44,201 nt of DNA, taken from Pirellulales bacterium (GTDB lineage Bacteria; Planctomycetota; Planctomycetia; Pirellulales; Thermoguttaceae). The stretch is taken from NCBI GenBank assembly GCA_016936015.1, contig JAFGPV010000051.1, positions 1-44,201 of the forward strand. Reading direction: 5' to 3'. This document shows positions 24,626-32,455 of the stretch, in pieces (positions within the stretch are counted from its first letter, which is position 1; the number at the start of each line of letters is the position of its first letter). Position numbers and translations under genes: made by a program. A model generated the notes under the pieces. The model was not told the DNA's origin. It saw only the letters and a program-made list of their open reading frames with translations, and made no database searches.

Positions 24626-25903
24626 GTGACCGTTTCTCTTGAAATGCGACCGTCCGGACCGATCCGGGGCTCGATCCGCCCACCGGGATCGAAGAGCATC
24701 ACCAACCGCGCCCTGGTCTGTGCGGCCTTGGCCGAGGGGGATTCGCTGCTGGCCGGGGCGCTGGACAGCGAAGACACCCGGGTGATGATGACCGCGCTGA
24801 TGGACTTGGGGATCGCCGTGGAACATGATCCCACTGCGCGGACGGTTCGGGTAACGGGCGGGGGTGGAAATATTCCCGCTGCGGAGGCCCGGCTCTACGT
24901 TGGCAACAGCGGCACGACCGTCCGGTTCCTGACCGCCATGGTCGCCCTGGGCCGCGGCGTCTATCGGTTGGAAGGCAAGCCGCGGATGGCCAAACGGCCG
25001 ATCAAGGACCTGTTGGATGCCTTGAACCAGTTGGGAGTGGACGCCATTTCGGAGTTCGGCACCGACTGCCCGCCCGTGCTGGTCCGGGCCGAGGGACTTT
25101 GCGGCGGCCCGGCCACGATTGCCGGCGACGTGTCGAGCCAGTTCCTCAGCGCCCTGCTGCTGGCCGCTCCCTACGCCCGGCAACCCGTGGAACTGACCCT
25201 TTCCGGCCCGTTGGTCTCGCAGCCCTACGTCGAAATGACCCTTGCCGTGATGCAGTCCTTCGGCGTGACGGGCCAACGTGAGCCCAACCGATTTATCATT
25301 CCCTCCGGACAGCGCTACCACGGCCGACAGTACGCCGTCGAGCCGGACGCTTCGGCCGCCAGCTACTTCTTTGCCGCCGCGGCCGTCACCGGCGGGCAGG
25401 TCACCGTCGAGGGCCTCTCGAAAAACAGCCTGCAAGGCGACGTCGCTTTTTGCGATTGTCTCCAGAAAATGGGCTGCACGGTGGATTATCAAGCGGACGC
25501 GATCACCGTCACCGGCGGCCGCCTGCACGGAATCGACGTCGACATGAACGCCGTCAGCGACACGGTGCAGACATTGGCCGCGGTGGCGCTGTTTGCCGCC
25601 GGCCCGACCACGATCCGCGGGGTGGCCCACATCCGCCACAAGGAGACCGACCGCATCGGCAACCTGGCCAAAGAACTGCGTAAACTCGGCGCCGAGGTGG
25701 AGGAACTAGAAGACGGCTTGAAAATATCTCCTCAACCGCTGCACGCCGCAGAAATCGAAACCTACGACGACCACCGCATGGCCATGAGCCTCGCCCTGGC
25801 CGGCTTGAAAGTGCCGGGAGTGAAAATTCTTCATCCCGAATGTACGTCGAAGACCTATCCGGGATTCTTTGAGGATCTGGAACGGCTTTGTAATCCCCCA
25901 TAA
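24626..25903 (+). CDS. aroA: 3-phosphoshikimate 1-carboxyvinyltransferase (EPSP synthase)
   Basis: Joins shikimate-3-phosphate and phosphoenolpyruvate in the shikimate pathway (cytoplasm). GTG 24626 is chosen because GGAGG (24616-24620) lies five bases before it; a TTG at 24614 overlaps that site. The 425-residue protein has PPGSKSITNRALVCAALAEG (substrate-binding Lys, Ser, Arg), LYVGNSGTTVRFL (the NAGT-type loop, here NSGT), GKPRMAKRPIKDLLDAL, DVSSQFLSALLLAAPYA, EPDASAASYFFAAAA (catalytic Asp region) and RHKETDRI with ETYDDHRMAM. Complete and apparently functional. A Ser replaces Ala in the glycine-rich loop (NSGT for NAGT). The gene stands alone. Confidence 0.96.
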   Translation: MTVSLEMRPSGPIRGSIRPPGSKSITNRALVCAALAEGDSLLAGALDSEDTRVMMTALMDLGIAVEHDPTARTVRVTGGGGNIPAAEARLYVGNSGTTVRFLTAMVALGRGVYRLEGKPRMAKRPIKDLLDALNQLGVDAISEFGTDCPPVLVRAEGLCGGPATIAGDVSSQFLSALLLAAPYARQPVELTLSGPLVSQPYVEMTLAVMQSFGVTGQREPNRFIIPSGQRYHGRQYAVEPDASAASYFFAAAAVTGGQVTVEGLSKNSLQGDVAFCDCLQKMGCTVDYQADAITVTGGRLHGIDVDMNAVSDTVQTLAAVALFAAGPTTIRGVAHIRHKETDRIGNLAKELRKLGAEVEELEDGLKISPQPLHAAEIETYDDHRMAMSLALAGLKVPGVKILHPECTSKTYPGFFEDLERLCNPP

Positions 25904-25974
25904 GCCATGTCAGTATTATATCTCCTGGACATGTGACAAACTGGATGTAATCAATAATGCAGGAGGTCATGGTC

Positions 25975-26211
25975 ATGAAAAACTCCGACATCTTGTCTCG
26001 AATCTCAATTGATCCGAATATCTGTTTCGGAAAGCCCTGTATCCGAGGACATCGCATCTGGGTGTCGCTCATTCTCGATCTGTTGTCCGACGGATCTACG
26101 CACCAAAAGATCCTTGAGGAGTATCCCGGTCTGGAAGAGGCCGACGTGCTGGCCTGCATTGCCTACGGCGCCGAAATGTCGCGCGAACGCTATGTCGAGA
26201 TACCAGGATGA
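25975..26211 (+). CDS. DUF433 protein, probable antitoxin
   Basis: 78 residues from ATG 25975, spaced eight bases from GGAGG (two other ATGs closer to that site are less well placed). It shows the DUF433 core: RISIDPNICFGKPCIRGHRIWVSLILDLLSDG, then EEYPGLEEADVLACIAYGAE, a small winged-helix-like fold. DUF433 genes are usually paired with DUF5615 PIN-like proteins as toxin-antitoxin modules. That arrangement is exactly what follows, with a four-base ATGA overlap. The partner is frameshifted here, so this may be an orphaned antitoxin. Confidence 0.88.
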   Translation: MKNSDILSRISIDPNICFGKPCIRGHRIWVSLILDLLSDGSTHQKILEEYPGLEEADVLACIAYGAEMSRERYVEIPG

Positions 26212-26590
26212 CTTCTCCCCTCCGCATCAAACTGGACGAGAACTTGGGTAACCGCGGCGCGGCGATGTTCCGCGCGGCGGGTCATGACGTGGCGACGATT
26301 TACGAGGAACGGCTCACCTCGGCCTCCGACCAAAAGGTGAGCAAGCGTGCCGGTCGGAGAAAAGATGTCTCATCACGCTGGACCGCGATTTTGCCAACCC
26401 ATTCCTTTTTAATCCTGCCGAGTATTCGGGCATCGATGTCCTGCGGCTCCCCTCGAAAATCACCGAGGATTTGTTGAATGAGGCCGTAGAAGTCTTGATC
26501 GCCGGACTTGCCAAGGCCGACATTAGCGGCCGGTTATGGGTGGTCCAAAAGAGCCGCATCCGCGAGTATTGTCCGCGAGAGGAAAATTAG
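26208..26590 (+). pseudogene. DUF5615 (PIN-like) toxin, frameshifted
   Basis: Starts as LRIKLDENLGNRGAAMFRAAGHDVATIYEERLTSASDQKV, the DUF5615 N-terminus with the catalytic-type DEN motif. Near 26337-26345 one base is missing. In the shifted frame the protein resumes as ACRSEKRCLITLDRDFANPFLFNPAEYSGIDVLRLP, including the conserved LITLDxDF acidic motif, and ends at TAG 26588-26590. Both halves are otherwise well preserved, so the mutation is recent or a sequence error. If real, the nuclease toxin is dead while the DUF433 antitoxin is intact. Confidence 0.85.
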
Positions 26591-26692
26591 CCGACGAAAC
26601 CAGTATTAATTCCCTATTCTGATGAGCAGCATTAAAAGATGACTCTGTAGACTTGGTGTTCACTGGAAACAAGATTTGAACTGCAAGTGTAA

Positions 26693-27685
26693 CTACATGT
26701 GCAATTCCACCACGTCCTTGTCGTGCAGGACGTAGTCGCTCTTGACTTGCGTGCCGGCGTGGACGGCGGTTCCCCAGACGCGGGCGAACTTGAGATGTTC
26801 GAGGAAATCCTTGTGGACCTGGCCGGCCATCTCCAGGAGCGTGCTGCCGCGCTTCAGCGTGAAGGGCCGGTCGCGGTCGGGTTCCTTGGCGCTGGGCAGT
26901 TTCGAGTAGACGCGGATCACGTCCAACGACCGGTAGATCGTCTGGCGGAGCGTCTCCAGGTTCCGGCCGTGCTCGGCGGAGATGACGTACTCGGGAAAAT
27001 CCAAAGGCAGGAGTTCGTGCAGGAGGTTTAACCGCTCTTCAGCCTCGGGCAGGTCGATCTTGTTGGGCACAAGGAAGGTTTGCGTAAAGGAAAGCCCGAC
27101 GTCGTTTTCGTCCAGGTAGGACTTCGCGGCCAACCGGGTCTTGCCCTGCGAGAGCCGCGTCAGCACCGCCTGGCACTGCTCGATGCCGTCGTCGCTGCCC
27201 AGGTCGACCATCAGCAGGGCCAGGTCGGCCGCGCGGATCACGCCGTAGAGGTTGGTATCCAGGAAGTCGGCGGTGATCGGCGGCGTATCGACCAACTGGA
27301 CCGCCACGTCCTCGTAGGGCATCATGGCCGGGGCGGGCGTGGTGGTGGTGAACGGATAGGGGGCCACCTCGGGGGCGGCGTTGGTCAGCCGGGCCACGAG
27401 TTGGCTCTTGCCGGCGTTCGGGCCGCCGAGGATCACGACCGTGCCCGCCCCCTGCCGTGGAATGCGGAATCCGCGGATTTTTTTGCCGCCGCTCCGCTCG
27501 GCGGCCAACTCCTTTTTGACCTTGGAAACCTTCGATTTCAGATCGGCCTGGAGGTGGTCGGTCCCCTTGTGCTTGGGGATCTCCTGGAGCATCTTCTGCA
27601 GGCACTGCAGTTCTTCCTCCAGCGTCGTCGCCCGGCGATATTCCTCTTCCGCTTTGAGATAGGTAGGCGTGAGATTGGCAGGCAT
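26693..27685 (-). CDS. TGS-domain GTPase (Obg/DRG-like)
   Basis: A 330-residue GTPase of the translation-factor class. Residues 1-65 form a charged, probably coiled-coil N-terminal region. G1 is GGPNAGKS (87-94), G3 is DTPP (133-136, with Pro in place of the usual Gly), G4 is NKID (208-211) and G5 is near SAEHG (236-240). The C-terminal TGS domain (about 256-330) ends in the typical VWGTAVHAGTQVKSDYVLHDKDVVELHM. The layout resembles archaeal and eukaryotic DRG proteins more than bacterial Obg, which has an N-terminal glycine-rich fold. It probably associates with ribosomes, but this is by family only. No operon partner. Confidence 0.88.
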   Translation of the reverse strand: MPANLTPTYLKAEEEYRRATTLEEELQCLQKMLQEIPKHKGTDHLQADLKSKVSKVKKELAAERSGGKKIRGFRIPRQGAGTVVILGGPNAGKSQLVARLTNAAPEVAPYPFTTTTPAPAMMPYEDVAVQLVDTPPITADFLDTNLYGVIRAADLALLMVDLGSDDGIEQCQAVLTRLSQGKTRLAAKSYLDENDVGLSFTQTFLVPNKIDLPEAEERLNLLHELLPLDFPEYVISAEHGRNLETLRQTIYRSLDVIRVYSKLPSAKEPDRDRPFTLKRGSTLLEMAGQVHKDFLEHLKFARVWGTAVHAGTQVKSDYVLHDKDVVELHM

Positions 27686-27798
27686 AATGGCATAATGTAC
27701 CGCATTTTTCGGCGAGAAAACAGCCTTGATCTTTTGGATGAAGGAAAGGGACGCGGAATGAACGCTGAATAATCATTAGGACGTCGGGATTTTATCGT

Positions 27799-27876
27799 CC
27801 AACGCCCCGCGATGGCATTCGCGGGGATAAAATGGGGTTCGATTTCACCCCCGCGACCGCCTTTGCGGGGCGTTGA
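27799..27876. repeat. Dispersed palindromic repeat, copy B
   Basis: The arms 27799-27832 and 27843-27876 form a long hairpin with further palindromes inside each arm. The left arm nearly matches the right arm of the copy at 24398-24474. It sits downstream of the GSCAPAC-repeat gene and upstream of the GTPase, both on the minus strand. Confidence 0.78.
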
Positions 27877-27918
27877 TGGAGCAGGAATAATCTCGATCCA
27901 GAAACGGTGCGAGAGAAA

Positions 27919-28935
27919 CTAGGGAACGGCGTGCCAGCCCGTGAGTTCTTCAGTGGAGGACGCCGTCGGCATGGCCACCTGCCGAACCCGCGCCGGATGC
28001 GGATTGGCGGTCAATCGGTCGTCTGCGGCGGAACGTTGCGGCGACGGCAGGGAATTAAGCTGGGGGATCGGAAGAATTTGGTTTCCCTCTGCGGGCGTTT
28101 CGGAGGAATTCTTGGGGAATTCAGGACCGCCTTTGTCCGAGGTTTTCTGCTGATAAACGCTGTCGGACGCCGCACCGGCGGAGGCGTCGCCGGACTTGTC
28201 CGAATTAGTCGAAGGCGTCGTAACGGGCGTCGGAGGCGGGTTGGAGGGCGGATCCACAAACGTCTTGGGCGGGACTGACGTCGAGGGGACCGAGGTCGAA
28301 GACATGCCCGTCGAAGTTCCCAAAGGATAGGAACTCTGTGGGGCAGCGGTCGGGATCGCCGAGGCGCACGAGTTGCAGCTTGGCGCGGGGACGCCGTAAC
28401 CGACCGCGCTTGGGCAACCATAGTTGACGCACGGCGCGGGGCACGCGGTGCAGACGGGCGAATACGCCACGATCGGCACGGCCGCAAGCACGGGACGATA
28501 CGTGGTATATTGAGTCAATCGCGGCAGTTGCGTCCACAAGGCCACCGGGCGGTACGCAGCGACTTGCACCGATTGATACACCGGGCGATAGCTGACGTAG
28601 GGGGCGTATTGGCAAACCTGCGGCGCACAACTTCCGCAGCCCGGGGCACAGCTCCCATAGCTTGGGGCACAGGTCCCGCAAGCCGGGGCGCAACTCCCGC
28701 AGGCCGGGGCGCAGCTTCCGTAAGTTACGGCGGGCGCTGCGGGAACGGTCACGATCGGCGGGGCCACGGGCGTTGCCGCGATGTAAGGCGGAGTGTAGGT
28801 GGTCTGCGCCGTCATGTTCGGCGCCTTGCCGAAAAGCCAATCCCAAATCGGACCGGCATGACACGGCGCCGTCAGCGCCAGCACTGCTAGCAATGTAACG
28901 GCCATGACCGCTGCGGACTTGCGTGAAGGATTCAT
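27919..28935 (-). CDS. Secreted Cys/Pro-rich protein with GSCAPAC repeats
   Basis: A 338-residue exported protein with a signal peptide (VMAVTLLAVLALTAPCHA, cleaved about residue 27). Residues about 73-110 hold tandem seven-residue units (GSCAPAC, GSCAPAC, GTCAPSY, GSCAPGC, GSCAP) followed by Tyr/Val-rich YRPVYQSVQVAAYRPV repeats and more CxxC-like pairs. The last 140 residues are rich in Ser, Thr and Pro and probably disordered. Such architectures recur in planctomycete envelope proteins. Cross-linking of the repeats by disulfides, or binding of metal, is plausible but unproven. A promoter candidate lies upstream at 29013-29041. Confidence 0.78.
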   Translation of the reverse strand: MNPSRKSAAVMAVTLLAVLALTAPCHAGPIWDWLFGKAPNMTAQTTYTPPYIAATPVAPPIVTVPAAPAVTYGSCAPACGSCAPACGTCAPSYGSCAPGCGSCAPQVCQYAPYVSYRPVYQSVQVAAYRPVALWTQLPRLTQYTTYRPVLAAVPIVAYSPVCTACPAPCVNYGCPSAVGYGVPAPSCNSCASAIPTAAPQSSYPLGTSTGMSSTSVPSTSVPPKTFVDPPSNPPPTPVTTPSTNSDKSGDASAGAASDSVYQQKTSDKGGPEFPKNSSETPAEGNQILPIPQLNSLPSPQRSAADDRLTANPHPARVRQVAMPTASSTEELTGWHAVP

Positions 28936-29012
28936 GTTTGATCTCAGGGGGAAGAAAGGTAGTAGCGTTTATTTTTGAAAGTGAAACAACAACGGCTATT
29001 ACGCCTCCCTAA

Positions 29013-29041
29013 ATCAGACTGCGCTCCGTTGCGCCTGTCAA
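29013..29041 (-). promoter_or_regulatory. Candidate promoter of the GSCAPAC-repeat gene
   Basis: On the minus strand TTGACA (29036-29041), a 17-base spacer and TCTGAT (29013-29018, four of six). The predicted start is about 70 bases before the gene. The rest of 28936-29167 shows nothing else. Confidence 0.45.
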
Positions 29042-29167
29042 GAATATTGCGAAATATCCGACCTGCCGCTGCGGGCCTATGCAGCCGATTATATTCCTGA
29101 TATGCGGGTTCCATGAATTCTACGCATCGGGCAAGAGGGAAGGTTCATAACGGTTATAGCGATTTGG

Positions 29168-29242
29168 TGTCATTTTGAGCGCAGCGAAGAATCCCGACGG
29201 TCTGGGGAGCAACGGAGATCCTTCACTCCGCTCAGAATGACA
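29168..29242. repeat. Inverted repeat of the GTCATnnTGAGCGCAGCGAAG type, copy 1
   Basis: The arms 29168-29193 and 29217-29242 are imperfect complements (TGTCATTTTGAGCG... with ...CGCTCAGAATGACA). The same family occurs at 39587-39661 with perfect arms. Similar palindromes are common in many unrelated bacterial genomes. Confidence 0.7.
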
Positions 29243-29259
29243 CCCGATCTGACGAGTGG

Positions 29260-29338
29260 AAAGCCGCGACCATTGGTCGCGGATGATAAGGCGGACAATC
29301 CTGCTTTACTCTTGACCGCGACCAATGGTCGCGGCTTT
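29260..29338. repeat. Inverted repeat with perfect 23-bp arms overlapping a gene end
   Basis: The arms 29260-29282 and 29316-29338 are exact complements, built on CCGCGACC-A-TTGGTCGCGG. The right arm encodes most of the last ten residues of the P-loop ATPase gene. It probably also ends that transcript. Confidence 0.8.
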
Positions 29339-29935
29339 ACAAAGCTGCTCGTAGTGATCGTAGAGGCTGAAGAGCAACTCGCGTAGATCGCCGCGATGCT
29401 CCGCATAGAGCCGCTTAAGCAATTCCTCGGGAACGATGTTCTGCCGCGGGCCGGTCAACTCGTCGACGACCCGCCGTGCCAGGGCCGGCGTCGGTTCCAG
29501 GCGATAGAGGTCCGGCAGGTTGACCGGGCCGTGGGCGGTGACGAGCAATCCCCAGGCGTGTTTCCGGCAGAGGCGTCGGATTTTCAACCGCTCCCAGCGG
29601 GCGAGTTGTTCGTAGCCGTCGACCGCCAGGAGCCGGGGCGGGTCGCATTCGGGCAATTGCGGCAAGGGCGGCGGCAGTTTCCGCTGGCCGTCGTGCAGCG
29701 TGAACAGCACCACGTGCCAACCGGCGGCTTTTAAAGCGGGAATCAACGTGGCCAGCAACGCCGATTTGCCCGATCCGTGCGGGCCGATAATCTGTCCCCA
29801 GCCCCGGTTCTCTTCGAGGCGTGCGATGAGTTGCTCCACGCTTTCGCCTGGGGGAAAGAGAAACCGGAGCGCCCCCGGCCGGATGCGTCGGGTTGAGAAG
29901 GGGTTGTCTTCCGGCAACGGGTCGGGCTGGGGCAT
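29306..29935 (-). CDS. Small P-loop ATPase (AAA-like) of unknown function
   Basis: 209 residues. Walker A is GPHGSGKS (51-58), Walker B is RLLAVD (101-106), and a sensor-like strand LLVTAHG lies at 130-136. The N-terminus (NPFSTRRIRPGALRFLFPPGESVEQLIARLEE) resembles the start of ExeA/TniB-type AAA proteins, but the protein is shorter and lacks an obvious arginine-finger helix bundle. The C-terminal ten residues (KAATIGRGQE) are encoded by a dispersed inverted repeat, so the native end may have been replaced. It lies downstream of two putative arrestin-fold genes on the same strand, 137 bases away and across another repeat. A functional link is possible but unproven. Confidence 0.72.
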   Translation of the reverse strand: MPQPDPLPEDNPFSTRRIRPGALRFLFPPGESVEQLIARLEENRGWGQIIGPHGSGKSALLATLIPALKAAGWHVVLFTLHDGQRKLPPPLPQLPECDPPRLLAVDGYEQLARWERLKIRRLCRKHAWGLLVTAHGPVNLPDLYRLEPTPALARRVVDELTGPRQNIVPEELLKRLYAEHRGDLRELLFSLYDHYEQLCKAATIGRGQE

Positions 29936-29957
29936 CGCTTATCGATTTTGCCTGAAC

Positions 29958-30027
29958 GTTTAGCGGCCGGCGGTACGCCGGCCCTGGAAAACGTGAGACT
30001 TGGCCGCCGTACCGGCGGCCGCTAAAC
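29958..30027. repeat. Inverted repeat with GTTTAGC/GCTAAAC ends
   Basis: The arms 29958-29983 and 30002-30027 are near-perfect complements. They begin GTTTAGCGGCCGGCGG and end CGGCGGCCGCTAAAC. It shares its edge motif with repeats at 31876-31946 and 41136-41157. Confidence 0.78.
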
Positions 30028-30072
30028 GGAACGTGAAATCGCTTTTCTCTTCCACGATCACCTCCCCACTTT

Positions 30073-30474
30073 TTATCCAAGGTCCGCCACCGCGGGGACG
30101 TCGCCCAGCCGGAAGCGGCGCTCGGAAAAGGCCTCCTTTCCGCGGTGCAGAAACGCCCGGACGCGGACGCACCAGCGGATCTTCAGCAGACGTCCCTCGT
30201 AGGAGAGGGGACTGTGGGGGAGGACGGTTTCGAAGAAAGCGGGCCGGCGGGGATCGGGCAAAGTCTCCTCCTCGGCGTTCAGACGCCAAAAGGCGTGCAC
30301 GGCCAGGTCTTCATCGCCTTTGCCTTCGGTGTACCACAGGACGGCGACTTCGACGGCCTTCAAATCGCCGGGCAGGACGTTTTTGAAGACGTACTCGCCG
30401 AAGAGCGGTTGGGCGGGACAATACGTCCGGCCGTCGCCGTCCAGGCTGATCGTCACTTCGGCGGCTTCGGTCAT
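30073..30474 (-). CDS. Unknown protein, possible arrestin-like beta-sandwich
   Basis: 133 residues from ATG 30472-30474, which overlaps the stop of the upstream membrane protein gene as ATGA, so the two are probably translated together. The sequence alternates short strands (VTISLDGDGRTYCPAQPLFGEYVF, AVEVAVLWYTEGKG, LKIRWCVRVRAFL), and the order resembles an arrestin/Vps26-type domain: G.Y.pGe.v.G.., then a strand with polar residues, then SYEGRLLKIRW. I infer the fold by eye only. The C-terminal part of its upstream neighbour has the same flavour, so the pair may interact. No catalytic motif is seen. No signal peptide, so it is probably cytoplasmic. Confidence 0.6.
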   Translation of the reverse strand: MTEAAEVTISLDGDGRTYCPAQPLFGEYVFKNVLPGDLKAVEVAVLWYTEGKGDEDLAVHAFWRLNAEEETLPDPRRPAFFETVLPHSPLSYEGRLLKIRWCVRVRAFLHRGKEAFSERRFRLGDVPAVADLG

Positions 30475-31784
30475 GCCCGGCTCCCTCCGTCGGGCGGATA
30501 GATGAGCACGGGGAATGCGCGTTTGTAATCGGGCCATCCGGCGATATCTCCTTCTGCCACCAGGGTCCATTGGATTTCGTTGTGTTCCGACTTGAATGAG
30601 TGCATGGCTCCGAGGGGAACCTGCAAGCGGGTTTCAGTCTCGAAGGGCAATCCGGGAGGAATCTCGAACTGCTCGCGGCGGAACAGTTCCTGCTTGAAAA
30701 CGGGGCGGGTTTCGGTGCGGGTGTTGGTGCCTTGTTGATACGTGGCGCGCTCCTCGCACACCAGCGAGAGCGTCAGGGCGTTGACCTTCAGGCGTCCGGT
30801 TTGGGAGAGAAACACCTGATATTCCTCGCCCGGGTACAGGGGATGTTCGGAAATCTCCAGCAGCGTGGGACCGATGCCCGTGGCAATCAGCAGTTTCCGG
30901 AAAAAGACGTATATCAGAAACAGCCCGACCAGGGCAAAGGGGATGCAAAACAGCGTCAGCGGCCAGTCGGGACCGCCGGAGAGGTGGCCCCCCACGGCGA
31001 AGCAGACCATCACCGCCACGCCGGCGTTCCACAGCAGGACCAGCAGCAACATCCCGAAGACGGCCCAGCCGGGCGAGGCCTCGATGGGCAACCGGTAGCG
31101 GAGCCGCGTGCCGGGGCTGTTGGTGATGTCGGTGCGCACGGGGACGGAGGGATAGACGTTTTCGCCGTTGCCGTTGGATGAGTCGCCCTGCTGCGCCTTT
31201 TGCGTCCGGACCGCCCGGCGCTCCGCCGACTTGCCCCAGTGCAGGACGGAAAAAATCAGTCCGGCGGCGCCCATGAACAGGAAGACCGCCGGAACGATGA
31301 GAAACAAAATCGTCCACCACGAGTAGCCCCGGACGAGGACGACCGTGTTGGGATCCAACGGATCGTACCAGCAGGCAACCCGACCGCCGACGGGAAAACA
31401 TTTCAAAACGGCTTCTTTTTCCGCACGGCCCGACGTATAGCCCCCCGCAATGTCATACGTCCAAACGCCGTAATCAACGCCTTCGACGGTATGCTTGACG
31501 TGGATCTCCGGCCGATACAACGGGCCGTCTTCTCCCGGCGTCACGCCGATCCGGCTGCCGGGAAGGACCGTGGCCTGGTTCGCGCGGAACTCGTGATTGA
31601 CGCGCCATTCGGGAACCACGACCGTCAGCAGAATCAATATCAGTCCAGCGACGCCGGCAAGAAAAAAGATCCCGAAAAAAACAAGCTCCCCCACGCTGCC
31701 GAGCGTCTTCGACCCGGTGCGGCGGTGTCCGCGTTTCTTCGGATATAATAAGGGGAAAGCGCGAGGCAAAAACTGTTCTCCCAA
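30471..31784 (-). CDS. DUF3592 membrane protein with C-terminal arrestin-like domain
   Basis: Up to 437 residues. Membrane segments lie at about 33-58, 155-181, 240-264 and 274-296. Between the first two is a DUF3592-type soluble domain (about 63-152), ending in the typical GGRVACWYDPLDPNTVVLVRG. After the fourth helix, residues about 305-437 look like a beta-sandwich (LLEISEHPLYPGEEYQVFLSQTG, LTLSLVCEERATYQQGTNT, FETETRLQVPLGAMHSFKSEHNEIQWTLVAEGDI), reminiscent of arrestin-type domains. The start is uncertain: there is no early ATG, and a TTG five codons downstream has a better GGGAG site. It overlaps the next gene by four bases. Function unknown; scaffold or sorting roles are guesses from the fold. 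Confidence 0.72.
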   Translation of the reverse strand: MGEQFLPRAFPLLYPKKRGHRRTGSKTLGSVGELVFFGIFFLAGVAGLILILLTVVVPEWRVNHEFRANQATVLPGSRIGVTPGEDGPLYRPEIHVKHTVEGVDYGVWTYDIAGGYTSGRAEKEAVLKCFPVGGRVACWYDPLDPNTVVLVRGYSWWTILFLIVPAVFLFMGAAGLIFSVLHWGKSAERRAVRTQKAQQGDSSNGNGENVYPSVPVRTDITNSPGTRLRYRLPIEASPGWAVFGMLLLVLLWNAGVAVMVCFAVGGHLSGGPDWPLTLFCIPFALVGLFLIYVFFRKLLIATGIGPTLLEISEHPLYPGEEYQVFLSQTGRLKVNALTLSLVCEERATYQQGTNTRTETRPVFKQELFRREQFEIPPGLPFETETRLQVPLGAMHSFKSEHNEIQWTLVAEGDIAGWPDYKRAFPVLIYPPDGGSRA

Positions 31785-31875
31785 GGGCGGTCAGTCCGGC
31801 AAGCCACCGAAAAAGAACGTACTCCGCCAGAGAAGCATATCCGCCGGGTCGGTGGAGATTGCGAAGGAACAAAAA

Positions 31876-31946
31876 TTTAGACCCGGCACTTGTGCCGGGT
31901 GCGCAGAGCAAAACGCCCTCCTCCCGACACAAGTGCCGGGGCTAAA
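31876..31946. repeat. Inverted repeat TTTAG..CCCGGCACTTGT type
   Basis: The arms 31876-31899 and 31923-31946 are near-complementary, with TTTAG and GCTAAA at the outer edges and CCCGGCAC as the core. It lies upstream of the DUF3592 gene and downstream of the alpha-CTD gene. Confidence 0.75.
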
Positions 31947-32008
31947 CACCTTGGTCTGATCATTCCCAAGAAACCTGACTTTTTCAAAAACGCAAGGGCA
32001 AACTGCCG

Positions 32009-32305
32009 TTACCCGACCGCCATCGGCGCTTCCAATTCTTTGACGGGTTGCGCCTTGCGATAAAAACCGACTCCCTCGAGCGCCTTGTATACCTCTTCCA
32101 GCGTCTTTTCGCCGAAATTGGAGATTGACAACAAATCCTCGGGAGTGCAGTTCAACAGGTCCTGGACGGTGAATATTCCCCGCTCTTCCAAACAGTTGGT
32201 CGTGCGAACGGTCAGGCCGATTTCGGCCGTGCTCTTTTCCAGCTTTTCTGCCAGTCCTTTCGCGTAGGAATCCTGACGGTCAAAACGAACTCGAGTAATC
32301 GCCAT
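32009..32305 (-). CDS. Free-standing RNA polymerase alpha C-terminal domain protein
   Basis: 98 residues consisting almost only of an alpha-CTD. It aligns without gaps to Escherichia coli RpoA at an offset of 231: VRTTNCL keeps Arg34 (R265) and Asn37 (N268), and NFGEKTL keeps Gly65 (G296) and Lys67 (K298), the residues that contact UP-element DNA and activators. There is no alpha-NTD, so it cannot assemble polymerase. It could bind AT-rich DNA or compete with RpoA for activators and UP elements. ATG 32303-32305 follows GGAGGGA. It is transcribed divergently from the helicase gene across an AT-rich 150-base region. Stand-alone alpha-CTD proteins are annotated in planctomycetes, but their role is not established to my knowledge. 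Confidence 0.88.
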   Translation of the reverse strand: MAITRVRFDRQDSYAKGLAEKLEKSTAEIGLTVRTTNCLEERGIFTVQDLLNCTPEDLLSISNFGEKTLEEVYKALEGVGFYRKAQPVKELEAPMAVG

Positions 32306-32352
32306 GGGGTCCCTCCCTCGACGAAGATGGGGGTTGTGATTCTAACCAAAAC

Positions 32353-32372
32353 ACGGCAATACTCCTTGCCGT
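32353..32372. promoter_or_regulatory. Inverted repeat in the divergent alpha-CTD/helicase promoter region
   Basis: ACGGCAA, six bases, TTGCCGT: 7-bp perfect arms, 48 bases before the alpha-CTD ATG. The surrounding AT-rich block 32375-32450 could hold promoters for both genes or UP-like sequence. No clear -35/-10 pair is seen. Confidence 0.4.
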
Positions 32373-32455
32373 AGTGTGCGTAGTATAGCAATTATTGTAA
32401 TTTTGAGTAGCATTAAATACATAAATTATTACGTAAATTTTAACACTTTGAAAAT

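Noticed and set aside
26208-26477. An intact 89-residue protein starting as DUF5615
   Set aside because: Its second half is out-of-frame sequence; the true family C-terminus continues in another frame to 26590.
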